Shown in pieces: positions 22,716 through 34,361 of a stretch of DNA of 64,000 bases. The first letter of the stretch is position 1; each line of letters starts with the position of its first letter. The position numbers and the translations under genes are program-made. The notes under the pieces were generated by a model. It searched no databases. It had not been told where the DNA came from and saw only the letters and a list, made by a program, of their open reading frames with translations. Origin of the DNA: Antilocapra americana (lineage: Eukaryota > Chordata > Mammalia > Artiodactyla > Antilocapridae); NCBI GenBank assembly GCA_007570785.1, contig ML664174.1:2813054-2877053 (forward strand), read 5' to 3'.

Positions 22716-23839
22716 CTTGTGACCTTACAGGGCTAGAAATAAAACTCATCCAGCAGGTGTTTGGATTCCAGTGGCTCCTCTGGCAGGGAGAGCACGAGAG
22801 CTCTAGGGGTGTGTGATGGCAAAGGTGCCACCTCCCCACACTCACAAAGCCCTTTCCTGTGTCTCCAGAACACGGAGTGGCTGCTCCACAGAGGCCAAGC
22901 CAAAGCAGCTCAGGGTTTGGGCCCCGGACACCAGCAAACCACAAAGCACAAATCAAGCAACCCAGTGAGCAGCTGGGAGAAATGTGATTTTTGACAGTGG
23001 GAACTATCGATGAGGTAAACACAGCAGTGGGGACTGAGTCCAGAAGACAGAAAGGAGCTGCAGAGCTGCCTGGAGGTTTGAGCATTTGCAGAAGCAGGCG
23101 TGACAACCATCTGACTGGGAGGCAACAGCATCTTCCCAGTGACATACCAATTAGCTCCCCTCCCCTCCTCTACCTCCCCCGAAGCTGCCCTATGGCTCAG
23201 GCAGGAGCTGATTACATTCCCAACTGTCTGCTCAGAGTTGAAAAAGCTCAAGGACAAAGCTTGGGCAAAGACTTTTATTTGAATCAAGTTCATGATATTA
23301 AACTTTTTTTTCCTACATTTTAATTTGCTGCTAATAGCAAGGAGATTATACTGTATATCCTCTAAGCATATCCCATTCTGGGGAGGCAGGGTAGATGTGG
23401 TAGGGTAAGTCTGTGGCCTGAGACCCACAGTGTGTAGCGCCCCTGTGTACCAAGAGGCAGTCCTGGGCCTCCACGGTGCCCTTTTCTCCCTATCTTTCTC
23501 ATTTTGGGGTGAAGAGCCCTCTGCTGTGCCATCCAGCAGGTGTTCTGCACACTCCCCAGGAAGGGGCCACACAGAACTCAGCCTTGCTCTTAGCTAATAG
23601 TCATGGGTGAGTCTATTCCTCAGTTTCCTTCTGCAAATAAAAGCATTCCATGGCTTCCCAAATCCTCTCCAGCTCTCATATTCTTCTTGCTCCAAATCTT
23701 CAGCTTGACACAGCCCCTTAGGACATACAAGGAATGTCTTTTTCCCAGGGGAAGGCTCCCCTCCAGATGTGTCTCTTGCCACAGCTTCTACCCTCCCTCT
23801 TCCCAACAGGAGAGGGGAGAAGCTTACCTGAAAAATGAG

Positions 23840-24014
23840 TACAGTAATTCCTCAGTATCCAAAGGGATTGGCTCTGGGACCCCCATAGATACCAAAATCT
23901 GAGGATTCTCAAGTCCCTTACTTGGACTTAAAAAGGTGTAGTGCAGCCAATTCTCTATATCTTTGGGTTCAACTAACCTAGGATAGAAATCTGCTGATAT
24001 GGAGGGTCAGCTTA
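23840..24014 (+). mobile_element. Small Tigger-like (MER2-type) MITE
   Basis: It starts TA-CAGTAATTCCTCAGTATC, continues GACCCCCATAGATACCAAAA and CTCAAGTCCCTTA, and ends GATATGGAGGGTCAGCT-TA. Both ends resemble Tigger/MER2 termini next to TA dinucleotides. About 175 bp, non-coding. Confidence 0.7.
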
Positions 24015-24336
24015 TGGGCCACAGAAATGGTCCCTGGCTGGACCTTCCGGGGACCCTGGAGCTTACAGAAAATATGGCTCAATTTTGCTCCCTGCTCTGG
24101 GGCAAAAGGAACCAGGACCACCCTCATCCCAACAGGGTAAAGCTTGTGGTTCCTGCCCCAGGTGAGGAAGTATATGCCCATTCCGCGGTGCACAGGATGT
24201 CCAGTGTCATTGTCCCCATGCTTTCTGATAGGTTATTCAGTAATATAGGTTGATATCTTTTAAAATAACAACTTTATTGAGATTCAGTTCACTTGCTATA
24301 CACTTCATCTGTTTAAAGCATAAAATTCAAAGAACG

Positions 24337-24540
24337 TGAAAGTGAAGCCACTCAGTTGTGTCCGACTCTTTGTGACCCCATGAACTGTAGCCTGCCGGGC
24401 TCGTCCATCCATGGGATTTTCCAAGCAAGAATACTGGAGTGGGTTGCTATTTCCTTCTCCAAGGAATCTTCCCAACCCAGGGATCAAACCCGGGTCTCCT
24501 GCATTGCATGCAGACTCTTTACCGTCTGAGCCACTCTGCC
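24337..24540 (-). mobile_element. Bov-tA SINE
   Basis: Antisense, GTGAAAGTGAAGCCACTCAG to CTCTTTACCGTCTGAGCCAC, inserted in L1. Confidence 0.92.
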
Positions 24541-24686
24541 ACAATTAATTTTGGCGTTTTTATCATCCCCGTCAGAAATACCATACCCATTAGCAGTCCC
24601 TCTAGTTCCTGCCTGTCATTTCCCCTCCCAACCACTTCTGCCAGCCCTAAGCAACCACTAATTAACTTTCTTTATAGATATATAAG

Positions 24687-24900
24687 AGCTTCCCCTGATG
24701 GCTCAGATGATAAAGAATCCACCTGAAACGCAGGAGACCTGGGTTTGATCCCTGAGCTGGGAAGATCCCCTGGAGGAGGGCATAGAAACCCACTCCAGTA
24801 GTCTTCCCTGGAGAAGTCCATGGACAGATGAGCCTGGCAGGCTACAGTCCATGGGGTTGCAAAGAGTCAGATACAAATGAGCTACGAAGCACAGCACACA
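24687..24900 (+). mobile_element. Bov-tA SINE
   Basis: Sense, GCTTCCCCTGATGGCTCAGA to GCAAAGAGTCAGATACAAAT. The flanks TAGATATATAAG and CAGATATAAATA suggest an imperfect target-site duplication. Confidence 0.92.
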
Positions 24901-24984
24901 GATATAAATATCCCTATTCTGGACATTTCACATCGGTAGAGTCATATATTAATTACAGATGATACTTGGACTTTTACTTGCCTC

Positions 24985-26878
24985 CACTCCTCTCTTTCCC
25001 TCTCTCATTGTTTCCAGATCCAGATGGGAATCGGAGGTGTTAGTAAACAGAGTCTCTGAAGCCCCAACAATAGTGCTCGAGTTCACTGTATGAGGGTGAA
25101 CCTACTGCATGAAGTGAAATAATGCCAACTTTCTTTTTTGGTGAAGATTTGGGGGCCTCTGCAAAGCTCCGCTGTAGTTTGCGAGCCATCTGGAGCCTGT
25201 AGGAGCTTAGTTCAAGTTGTTCTCAAGGAGACCCGGCGCTGGCAGCAGCCTGCAGTGTCTGTCAGATAGTTTCCTGAGCCAAGTGCTGGGGCCCCAAACA
25301 GCACTTCCAAAGTAATTCAGGCTGAACTATGTCTAGTCAGTCCCAGAGCCAAGAGCCCCTTCACTTAAATAATTCACAGGCCACCTCTGTATATGTAAAC
25401 ACAGTCCCGTCCAGTGGGGCTGACAGGTGCTTTCATGCATCATTTAACTCTTTGCATTGCCAAGGAATGCAACAGAGATTAGATAATCAGAATAATTTCA
25501 CATTTGTAAATGGCTTTCTTTTCTCTAAGGAAGAAAATATGGCAAACTCAAACTTGAAGGAAGCATTCATCTGGACATGGCAAAAAACAAAATTGGGCAT
25601 TTGTTACAATGATAAATTGGACACACTTCCCTTTGCTCTCCTTTGCTAGGGCTGGAGGGAAGGTGAGTACCTTTGTGGAGAGGTCCTCAAGGCCAGTGGG
25701 AGGTATCAGTCGTGATTTGCTTTAAAAGGAGTGCCGGAAGCAATGAAAGAAAGGGATGGAGAAAGAGTGAGTAGAAAGGAGACAGCAAAGATGAAAATAA
25801 AAGGGCAGACCACCCTTGACCTTGGAGCCTCAGATCAGGCAGCCCCTGGTGGACACCAAGTGAAAATACAGCTCTGCAGGCTGTCTGCCAAGGATCACTT
25901 CATCCTGTTCAACCCTTTCCAGTCACAATTTAGCTAGGCAGACCCATCTCACCAAGCAAAGGACATTAAGAGATCCCTCGAGAATATACAGTCCGTTGGC
26001 CTCGTGCATATTCCTCAATTGTAAATGAAATGTGAATGCCTGGTCACTTCTCTGACAAACTGCTACCCTCAACAAGGAAGGGCGTCAAAGTCCACGGGCA
26101 AACAGCTTAATCTTGAACAACAGGGTGGCCGTCAACCTGTGTTGGTTTCCCACAGTCAGCCACTACAGGTGCACGTAATGGGTGGGTCCTTAACCTCTCC
26201 TTGAGTCTTCCTGATCTTTGCCTTTGGCTGAGCAGTCTCCTCTCTGTGTCTAGCAGAGTCCTTGGCCTGTTGGCTGCCTTCTCCAGATTCACCCTCCAGA
26301 TGGTTTCAGCTGAAAGCCCTTGGTGGCCTGGGCCAGCAGCTGGTCTGCATCATCTATGAGAAACTGATTAATCAAGGGCAGGGGAAGCCTTACTCCATGA
26401 CAGACCTGGGGCCCGGGAAAGCATGAAAACTGATGGAATCATGAATGCTACCTGGGTAGATAGGACACACCAAAAACTTTGACAGGTCATCTCACCTTGC
26501 AGGTATTCAGTTGAAAGGTGAGATGGAACCCGTCACCCTCATCTGGTCAGGGGTCTCTAGGTCCCATAGACAGCTGCTGAGAGAGGGTTTGGAATTTGTT
26601 CTGACAAGCATGCAACATTGAGTTGAGATGTGGGTCCTGTGAATCTGAAATTAAATATCCTGTCACAAACATGGGTTTTAAAAATCCCATTTAGCTGAGG
26701 CATATGAAAAGCTGATGCCCTTGCAGACGAATCAAACTCAGAAAAATATAGCAGAAGCCTTGATTTTTCAACCTGTCAGCAACCTCCCTGGCAAGAGCTG
26801 GGAAAAAAATGCTAAGAGGGCACTCATTCTCCTTGGATGCCCCATTTCCCCAGTTCATGATATTGAGAGTGCATGGCC
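24985..26878. other. Single-copy intron
   Basis: No repeat recognised. A plus-strand frame at 25329-25649 (106 codons, MSSQSQSQEPLHLNNSQ) has no known domain and no clear splice sites. I treat it as chance. Confidence 0.5.
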
Positions 26879-27592
26879 TGAGGGACTCACAGTTGAGTTC
26901 AGTCACTCAGTCGTGTCTGACATTTTGAGACCCCACGAATTGCAGCAGGCCAGGCCTCCCTGTCCATCACCAACTCCCGAGTCCACCCAAATCCATGGCC
27001 ATTGTCTCAGTGATGTTATCCAGCCATCTCATCCTCGGTCATCCCCTTCTCCGCCTGCCCTCAATCTTTCTCAGCATCAGGATCTTTTCAAATGAGTCAG
27101 CTCTTCACATCAGGTGGCCAAAGTATTGGAGCTTCAGCTTCAACATCAGTCCTTCCAATGAACACCCAGGCCTGATCTCCTTTAGGATGGACTGGGTGGA
27201 TCTCCTTGCAGTCCAAGGGACTCTCAAGAGTCTTCTCTAACACCATTGTTCAAAAGCATCAATTCTTTGGTGCTCAGCTTTCTTTATAATCCAACTCTTA
27301 CATCCATACATGACTAGTGGAAAAATCATAACCTTGACTAGATGGACCTTTGTTGACAAAGTAATATCCCTGCTTTTTAAGAGGCTGTCTAGGTTGGCCA
27401 TAATTTTCCTTCCAAGGAGTGTCTTTTAATTTCATGGCTGCAATCACCATCTGCAGTGATTTTGGAGCCCAGAAAAATAAAGTAAGGCACTATTTCCACT
27501 GTTTCCCCATCTATTTGTCATGAAGTGATGGGACCAGATGCCATGATCTTAGTTTTCTGAATGTTGAGCTTTAAGCAAACATTTTTACTCTC

Positions 27593-28287
27593 CTATTTCA
27601 CTTTCCTCAAGAGGCTCTTTAGTTCTTCTTCACTTTCTGCCTTAAGAGTGGTGTCATCTGCATATCTGAGGTTACTGATATTTCTCCCGGCAATCTTGAT
27701 TCCAGCTTGTGCTTCTTCCAGCCCAACATTTCTCATGATGTACTCTGCATATGTTAAATAAGAGGATGACAATATACAGCCTTGACATACTCCTTTACCT
27801 ATCTGAAACCAGTCTGTTGTTCCATGTTCAGTTTTAACTGTTGCTTCTTGACCTGCATACAGATTTCTCAAGATGCAGGTCAGGTGGTCTGGTACTCCCA
27901 TCTCCTTCAGAATTTTCCACAGTTTATTGTGATCTACACAGTCAAAGGCTTTGGCATAGTCAATAAAGCAGAAATAGATGTTTTTCTGGAACTCTCTTGC
28001 TTTTTGATGATCCAGTAGATGTTGGCAATTTGATCTCTTGTTCCTCTGCCTTTTCTAAAACCAGCTTGAACATCTGGAAGTTCACGGTTCACGTATTGCT
28101 GAAGCCTGGCTTGGAGAATTTTGAGCATTACTTTACTCGCGTGTGAGATGAGGGCAATTGTGCAGTAGTTTGAGCATTCTTTGGCATTGCCTTTCTTTGG
28201 AATTGGAATGAAAACTGACCTTTTCCAGTCCTGTGGCCACTGCTGAGTTTTCCATTTTTGCTGACATATTGAGTGCAGCACTTTCAC
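27593..28287 (-). pseudogene. BovB reverse transcriptase domain (frameshifted)
   Basis: Two minus-strand frames: 28287-27934 (WPQDWKRSVFIPIPKKGN, then GFRKGRGTRDQIAN) and 27901-27593 (IGKGVCQGCILSS, then NLRYADDTTLKAES). YADD, the catalytic Asp pair of the palm, is kept. A base lost in a T run near 28000, compared with the BovB at 8878-10552, separates the two. Confidence 0.9.
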
Positions 28288-28891
28288 AGCATCATCTTTA
28301 AGGATTTGGAATTGCTCAACTGGAATCCCATCACCTCTACTAGCTTTGTTTGTACTGATGCTTCCTAAGGCCCATTTGACTTAACATTCCAGGATGTTAA
28401 GTCATTCCACTCACCTGGCTCCAGGTGAGTGTGAGTGATCACACCATCATGATTATCTGGGTCATGAAGATCTTTTTTATACAGTTCTTCTGTGTATTCT
28501 TGCCACCTCTTCTTAATATCTTCTGCTTCTGTTAGGTCCATACGATTTCTGTCCTATCATTGCATGAAATGGTCCCTTGGTATCTCTGATTTTCTTGAAG
28601 AAATCTCTAGTCTTTCCCATTCTAATGTCTTTCTCTATTTCTTTGCACTGATCGCTGAGGAAGGTTTTCTTATCTCTCTTTGCTATTCTTTGAAACTCTG
28701 CATTCAAATGGGTGTAGCTTTCCTTTTCTCCTTTGCTTTTTGCTTCTCTTCTTTTCACAGCTATTTGTAAGGCCTCTGAGGACAGCCATTTTGCTTTTTT
28801 GCATTTTGTTTTCTTGGGGATGGTCTTGATTCCTGTCTCCTGTACAATGTCACAAACCTCTGTCCATAGTTCATCAGGCATTCTATCAGAT

Positions 28892-29656
28892 CTAGTCCCT
28901 TAAATCTATTTCTCCCTCCACTGTATAGTCATAAGGGATTTGATTTAGGTCATACCTGAATGGTCTAGTGGTTTTCCCCACTTTCTTCAATTTAAGTCTG
29001 AATTTGGCAATAAGGAGTTCATGATCTGAACCACAGTCAGCTCCCGGTCTTATTGTTGCTGACTCTATAGAGCTTTTCCGTCTTTGGCTGCAAAGAATAT
29101 AATCAGTCTGATTTCGGTGTTGACCATCTGGTGATGTCCATGTGTAGAGCCTTCTTGTGTGTTGTTGGAAGAGGGTGTTTGCTGTGACCAGTGCGTTCTC
29201 TTGGCAGAGCTTTATTAGCCTTTGCCCTGCTTCATTATGTACTCCAAGGCCAAATTTTCCTGTTACTCCCGGTGTTTCTTGATTTCCTACTTTTGCATTC
29301 CAGTCCCGTATAATGCAAAGGACATCTTTTTTGGGTGTTAGTTCTAAAAGGTCTTGTAGGTCTTCACAGAACCATTCAACTTCAGCTTCTTCAGCATTAC
29401 TGGCCGGGGCATAGACTTGGATTACCGTGATATTGAACAGTTTGCCTTGGAAATGAACAGAGATCATTCTGTTGTTTTTGAGATTGCACCCAAGTACTGC
29501 ATTTCGGACTCTTTTGTTGACCATGAAGGCTACTCCATTTCTTCTAAGGGATTCCTGCCCACAGTAGTAGATATAATGGTCATCTGAGTTAAATTCACCC
29601 ATTCTAGTCCATCTTAGTTTGCTGATTCCTAGAATGTCAATGTTCACTCTTGCCAC
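28892..29656 (-). pseudogene. BovB endonuclease domain (broken ORF piece)
   Basis: A 254-codon open stretch. It contains NIDILGISKLRW near the start, IRDWNAKVGNQ with the Asp/Asn pair, and GADCGSDHELLIAKF with the conserved Ser-Asp-His near residue 215, all typical of APE-like endonucleases of RTE LINEs. In the intact element this nicks target DNA. The upstream codon is a stop, and the frame is lost after about 28920, so no complete protein is made. Confidence 0.9.
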
Positions 29657-30954
29657 CTCCTATTTGACCACTTCCAATTTTCCTTGATTCATGGACCTAA
29701 CATTCCAGGTTTCTATGCAATATTGCTCTTTACAGCATCGGACCTTGCTTCTATGACCAGTCCCATCCACAACAGGGTGTTGTTTTTGCTTTGGCTCCAA
29801 CCCTTCATTCTTTCTGGAGTTATTTCTCCACTGATTTCTAGTAGCATATTGGGCACCTACCGACCTGGGGAGTTAATCTTTCAGTGTCCTATCTTTTCAC
29901 CTTTTCATACTGTTCATTGGGTTCTCAAGACAAGAATACTGAAGTGGTTTGCCATTCCCTTCTCCAGTGGACCACATTCTGTCAGACCTCTCCACCATGA
30001 CCCGTCCATCTTGGGTGGCTCCACATGGCATGGCTTAGTTTCATTGAATTAGACAAGGCTGTGGTCCATGTGTCAGATTAGCTAGTTGTCTGTGGTTGTG
30101 GTTTCAGTCTGTCTGCCCTCTGATGCCCTCTCCCAGTGCCTACCGTCTTACTTGGGTTTCTCTTTCCTTGGACATGGGGTATTTCTTCATGGCTGCTCCA
30201 GCAAAGCACAGCCGCTGCTCCTTACCTAGGACTTGGGGTAGCTGTGTGAGGGACTCACACAGGCTCTCAAACATTCCTTATCTAATCTAACCTCTTACAG
30301 AGGAGAACACAGCAAAGTATGCTGAAATTACAGGCACGCCAAGACAGAGTGTGGTTTCTTCGGCAGGGTCACCCTAACACTCACTGGCTGTGTGTTACAT
30401 ACACATGGTTGTCATTTAAAGCATTGTCAAGGGCTGATAGTGCTTTAATACCAGTCCTGAACAAAGACTGGTAACTGGAGGAAGTGGACTGGAATGCTTA
30501 AAACCACCATCTGGGATCTGGAGCCTGATGGCAGATTCTGGCAAGGCTCCTGATGCTGGTGAAACATTTGCACGTACAACGTCAGCCCTATACTACTGTT
30601 TACTGCACAGCTGCTGTGTCTGGTGCTGTGGAGAACACGAGCATACATGATACCGCCAAGGAGTTTATACTTCACCATGTAGGATGGAGTCTCTCCCCTG
30701 CTTGCAAGTTTGATATACTGGCCTCAGGAGCTGCTTTTTCGTTTCTTTGGTGTTTTCCGGCTACAGTTAGTCCACGTGGCCACCGGTTCACTGGTGATGA
30801 CGCTATTAGTTGTGCTCACCCTCTCATTTCATTTTCTACCACTGAACAGCTTGGTCCTGTAAACATCTGAGTCATGGTTTCCTCCCCCATATTCATGCCT
30901 AAGGATTCTGAAGGTAGGAATCGTTTCTTCATCCTTGCACACAGTTGCTGTTTA

Positions 30955-31195
30955 ATGTTCTTCCAAAAATATCTGTTAAGTGCCTGGTATGTATCAGGTG
31001 ATTTTCTAGACAGACTGACTTTAATCCCGACAGCACCTCTGTGAGGTGGTTGTTCCCATTTTAAAGTGATGTTACAGAAAGGCAGAAAAGTAATAAAATA
31101 TCTCCAGTGATAAACAGCCATTAAGGGGCAGTCAGGAGTGAAGGAGGCAGGGTTTGAACCCAGATTTCTAAAATCCAAGGCCAGCACATAATTAT
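30955..31195 (-). repeat. MIR SINE
   Basis: TCTGTTAAGTGCCTGGTATG, then ACAGCACCTCTGTGAGGTGG and GCAGGGTTTGAACCCAGATT, is an almost full-length antisense MIR. Confidence 0.85.
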
Positions 31196-31489
31196 GCTTT
31201 GGCAGCTTTAGTCTTTCAACCTTATTCTAGTTGTTTCAAGGGCTGGTTAACACCTAGACTTGGCTCTTAAGTAGTAAGTGTTACTTTTAGAACAGGGAAG
31301 AATGGGTCACTGATGATATTCACTGCTTTCCTTCTTGCTTAATTGTGCCTAAGGAAAGCAGATGTTTAAGTTATTTGTGTCTTACAGAAAAGAGTAAAAT
31401 TACAGTAAAGCCCAATTATGCAGTTTATTAAGCTATAATAGATTATAGCAAAGTACTTGAATTCTCAGGGGAAAAAGGGGGAGGGTATT

Positions 31490-31690
31490 TACTAAGCAAT
31501 TACATGTAACTGGCAGGTTCTGTGCTGGCTACATTCTCATGGTAATCTCATGTAACTCTGATCACAAGCTGGGAGGGGGGATTATGATCATTCCTGCTCC
31601 ACAGAGAGGAAAAATGGGATATGGTTTACACAAGATCACAAAACTTAAAATAGGAGACCACAGGATTTGAATTGGGATTTAAACTGATTA
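31490..31690 (-). repeat. MIR SINE
   Basis: GTTCTGTGCTGGCTACATTC, then CACAAGATCACAAAACTTAA and GGATTTGAATTGGGATTT, is a diverged antisense MIR. Confidence 0.65.
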
Positions 31691-31856
31691 AAGGTTTGAA
31701 TAGGTGACACATATACAGGATATGAAATTTCACAAATAGAGAAGGGGCACATTAAAAAGTAATTCTACTTCAGTGTGGTCTAAAGTACAGTCAGTTTGAG
31801 GTAATGTTCTATGGACATGCAAAAAAGGATTAAGTATTCTGTTTTTAGAAATCATT

Positions 31857-31858
<2 letters not shown>

Positions 31859-31892
<34 letters not shown>
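31859..31892 (+). repeat. (AC)n microsatellite
   Basis: About sixteen AC units, abutting the tail of a SINE. A second (AC)n lies on the far side at 32146-32166. Confidence 0.95.
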
Positions 31893-31895
<3 letters not shown>

Positions 31896-31907
31896 TATAT
31901 ATATGAG

Positions 31908-32147
31908 TGAGTGAGTGAGTGAAGTCGCTCAGTTCTGTCCAACTCTTTGTGACCCCCATGGACTATGCAGTCCATGGAATTCTCCAGGCCAGAATACTGG
32001 AGTGGGTAGTGGTTCTCTTCTGCAGGTGATATTCCCAATCCAGGAATCAAACCCAGGTCTCCCGCATTGCTGGCGATTCTTTACCAGCTGAACCACTAGG
32101 GAACCCTGGTCTCCTGCATTGCCAGCAGATTCTTTACCAGCTGAACC
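31908..32147 (-). mobile_element. Bov-tA SINE with duplicated head
   Basis: Antisense copy. The tRNA-like part is present twice: GATTCTTTACCAGCTGAACC occurs near 32080 and again near 32128, about a 46-bp step. (AC)n flanks both sides. Confidence 0.88.
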
Positions 32148-32407
32148 ACACACACACACACACACAGCTCTGTTACGTTATTTAGGCCATTTATATCATT
32201 AGTATTTTTGGTCCATTTTATTTGTTAAGCTTTCTATAACTAAATTATTTCTAGCTTTCCTTGTTCTTACTGTAGCTTTGATTAATAACTTTTCATGCTA
32301 CTTTAGTTGGTGCAGAAATACTTATGACCTTCCTTGTTGGAACATATACCTTATCGTACAAAGTATCTTTATCTTTCTTCTTTAATGCTTTCTGCTTAAT
32401 ACTATGC

Positions 32408-32732
32408 AAGGAGATCCAGCCAGTCCCTCCTAAAGGAGATCAGTCCTGAATGTTCATTGGAAGGACTGATGTTGAAGCTGAAACTCCAATACTTTGGCCA
32501 CCTCATGCGAAGAGTTGACTCACTGGAAAAGTCCCTGGTGCTGGGAAAGAGTGAAGGCAGGCGGAGAAAGGGACAACAGAGGATGAGATGGCTGGATGAC
32601 ATCACTGACTTGATGGACATGAGTTTGGGTAAACTCTGGGAATTGGTGATGGATGGGGAGGCCTGGTATGCTGTGACTCATGGGGTTGCAAAGAGTCGGA
32701 CATGACAGAGCGACTGAACTGAACTGACTGAT
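32408..32732 (+). mobile_element. BovB 3' end fragment, tail type GAACTGAACTGA
   Basis: Sense: GATCAGTCCTGAATGTTCAT, CAGAGGATGAGATGGCTGGA, ending GAGCGACTGAACTGAACTGA. Only the last 325 bp of the LINE. Confidence 0.93.
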
Positions 32733-33222
32733 AACAAACCTAGACAGTGTATTAAAAAGCAGAGACATCACTTTGCTGACAAAGATCCATATACTCAAAA
32801 CTATGTTTTTCCCAGTAGTCATGTATGGATGTGAGATTTGAACCATAAAGAAGGCTGAGTGCTGAAGAAGTGATGCTTTTGAACTGTGGTGCTGGAGAAG
32901 ACTCTTGAGAGTTCCTTAGACAGCAAGGAGATCAAACCAGTCAATCCTAAAGGAAATCAGTCCTGAATATCCGTTGGAAGGACTGATGATGAAGCTCCAA
33001 TATTTTGGCCACCTGATGGGAAGAGCTGATTCATTAGAAAAGACCCTGATGCTGGGAAAGATTGACGGCAAGAGGAGAAGGGGGCAACAGATGAAGAGAT
33101 GGTTGGATGGCATCACTGACTCGATGGACATGAGTTTGAGCAAACTCTGGGAGATAGTGAAGGACAGGGAAGCCTGGTGTGCTGCAAAGAGCTGGACATG
33201 ACTTAGTGACTGAACAACAATA
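32733..33222 (+). mobile_element. BovB 3' end fragment, tail type GAACAACAA
   Basis: Sense: AACAAACCTAGACAGTGTAT, GTCATGTATGGATGTGAGAT, ending AGTGACTGAACAACAA. It abuts the previous BovB fragment head-to-tail and has a different 3' tail. Confidence 0.92.
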
Positions 33223-33664
33223 CCAATGCTTTTTGATCTAAAATAAACCTTGTTTTATACTGAGTTCATGGCCTTTCCCTTCCTTTTTGTTGGCACTTGA
33301 TGATATTCCTTTGTTCATCCTTCTGCTTTCAAGTTTCTGAGCCACTTTGCTTTAGGTATGTGTCTGGTATATAACATATGGTTAAGTTTTATTTAATTAC
33401 TCAATTGTGAGTTTAGCCTACACATTTATTGGTATGACAGATGTGTTTATTCTTAATTCACAACATTTTGTGTCATTTTTATGTTTCTATTGCTTTATTT
33501 CTTAAAATGTTATACTCTTAAGTCTATATTTGTTTTCTTTTTGTGAGTGTTCCTTGTACTATCTAGGCAGGTTTGTGTTATTAATTTTTCTAGTTATCAC
33601 CTTTATAACTAAATTTTATAATTACATAAATTTTCTATTCCTTTAAACATTGATGTTTAATTTC

Positions 33665-33748
33665 CCACTCTGGAACAATAAAAACTGTTGTATACCTGTA
33701 ACTTATATAATATTGTATATCAACCAAACCTCAATTAAAAAAATTGTT
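33665..33748 (+). mobile_element. L1 3' terminus, very short
   Basis: GTATACCTGTAACTTATATA, then ATATCAACCAAACCTCAATT and an A run, is the extreme 3' end of an L1. Confidence 0.7.
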
Positions 33749-33829
33749 CTCCATTTTCTCTTCCTTCCAGCAAATAAACTTCATTTAAAATATATGCAGC
33801 TATAGATATAGGTAAAGGTATATAATGTA

Positions 33830-33873
33830 TATATAACTATATATATATCTTTATATATGTATGTATGTATGTG
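33830..33873 (+). repeat. (TA)n/(TATG)n simple repeat
   Basis: ATATATATATCTTTATATAT followed by repeated GTAT units just before a SINE tail. Confidence 0.85.
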
Positions 33874-34070
33874 AAAATGAGTGTTAGTTGCTCAGTTGTG
33901 TCTGACTCTTTGTGACTCTATGGACTGTTGTAGCCTGTCAGGCTCCTCTGTTCATGGAATTCTCCAGGTAAGAAGCCATTCCCTTCTCCAGGGGATCTTA
34001 CGGACCCAGGGATTGAACCCAGGTGACTTGCACTAGAGTTAGGGTCTTTACTGTCTGAGCCATCAGGGAG
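33874..34070 (-). mobile_element. Bov-tA SINE
   Basis: Antisense: GTTGCTCAGTTGTGTCTGAC to CTTTACTGTCTGAGCCATCA. It has small internal deletions, for example in GTAAGAAGCCATTCCC. Confidence 0.88.
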
Positions 34071-34083
34071 GATACCATATGTA

Positions 34084-34086
<3 letters not shown>

Positions 34087-34134
<48 letters not shown>
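34087..34134 (+). repeat. (GT)n microsatellite
   Basis: About 24 GT units between two oppositely oriented SINEs. Confidence 0.97.
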
Positions 34135-34138
<4 letters not shown>

Positions 34139-34154
34139 CTAAGCACACTTATGG

Positions 34155-34360
34155 GCTTTCCAGATGGCTCAGTGGTAAAGGATCCACCTGCCAATGGAGC
34201 AGACACAAGAGACATGGGTTTCATCCCTGGGTCAGGAAGATTCCCCAGAGTAGGAAATGTCAACCTGCCCCAAATTCTTGCCTGGAAAATTCCACGGACA
34301 GAGGAGCCTGGTAGGCTATAGTCCATGGGGTCACAAAGAGTTGGACATGACTGAGCATAG
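34155..34360 (+). mobile_element. Bov-tA SINE
   Basis: Sense: GGGCTTTCCAGATGGCTCAG to AGTTGGACATGACTGAGCAT. It runs into (CA)n at 34362-34402. Confidence 0.92.

Positions 34361-34361
<1 letters not shown>

Larger units (their letters stand above)
24256..24965 (-). mobile_element. Old L1 remnant (antisense), split by two SINEs
   Basis: TTATTGAGATTCAGTTCACT, ACCATACCCATTAGCAGTCC, CTAAGCAACCACTAATTAAC and CTATTCTGGACATTTCACAT are the antisense of an older L1 3' region. SINEs sit at 24337-24540 and 24687-24900. Confidence 0.7.
26892..30246 (-). mobile_element. Full-length BovB (RTE) LINE, inactivated
   Basis: A perfect 13-bp duplication TGAGGGACTCACA at 26879-26891 and 30247-30259 brackets 3355 bp, about the full BovB length. 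The 3' end is at the left and the 5' UTR at the right (minus-strand CCATGAAGAAATACCCCATG region near 30190). Minus-strand coding parts: apurinic-type endonuclease at 29656-28892, with DWNAKVGNQ and the GSDHELL motif intact; linker at 28881-28513; RT fingers/palm at 28287-27934; RT palm at 27901-27593, with YADD intact at 27653-27664. Breaks: an in-frame TAG one codon before the GTG that opens the endonuclease frame, a frame change near 28900 and another near 28000 in a T run. It would supply the RT type that mobilises Bov SINEs, but this copy cannot. Confidence 0.95.
32167..33650 (-). mobile_element. Old L1 remnant (antisense) carrying BovB ends
   Basis: AT-rich flanks such as GGTCCATTTTATTTGTTAAG (about 32210) and GGTATGTGTCTGGTATATAA (about 33355) resemble the antisense of an old L1. 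Assignment is weak. The middle (32408-33225) is BovB. Confidence 0.4.

Noticed and set aside
22504..23145. Long minus-strand frame (213 codons) with a Thr-His run
   Set aside because: It crosses the (GT)n array and its N gap. The length comes from the dinucleotide repeat, not from a gene.
25329..25649. Plus-strand 106-codon frame as a gene
   Set aside because: No domain, no splice or promoter context, and opposite to RGS6; such a length is expected by chance in 64 kb.
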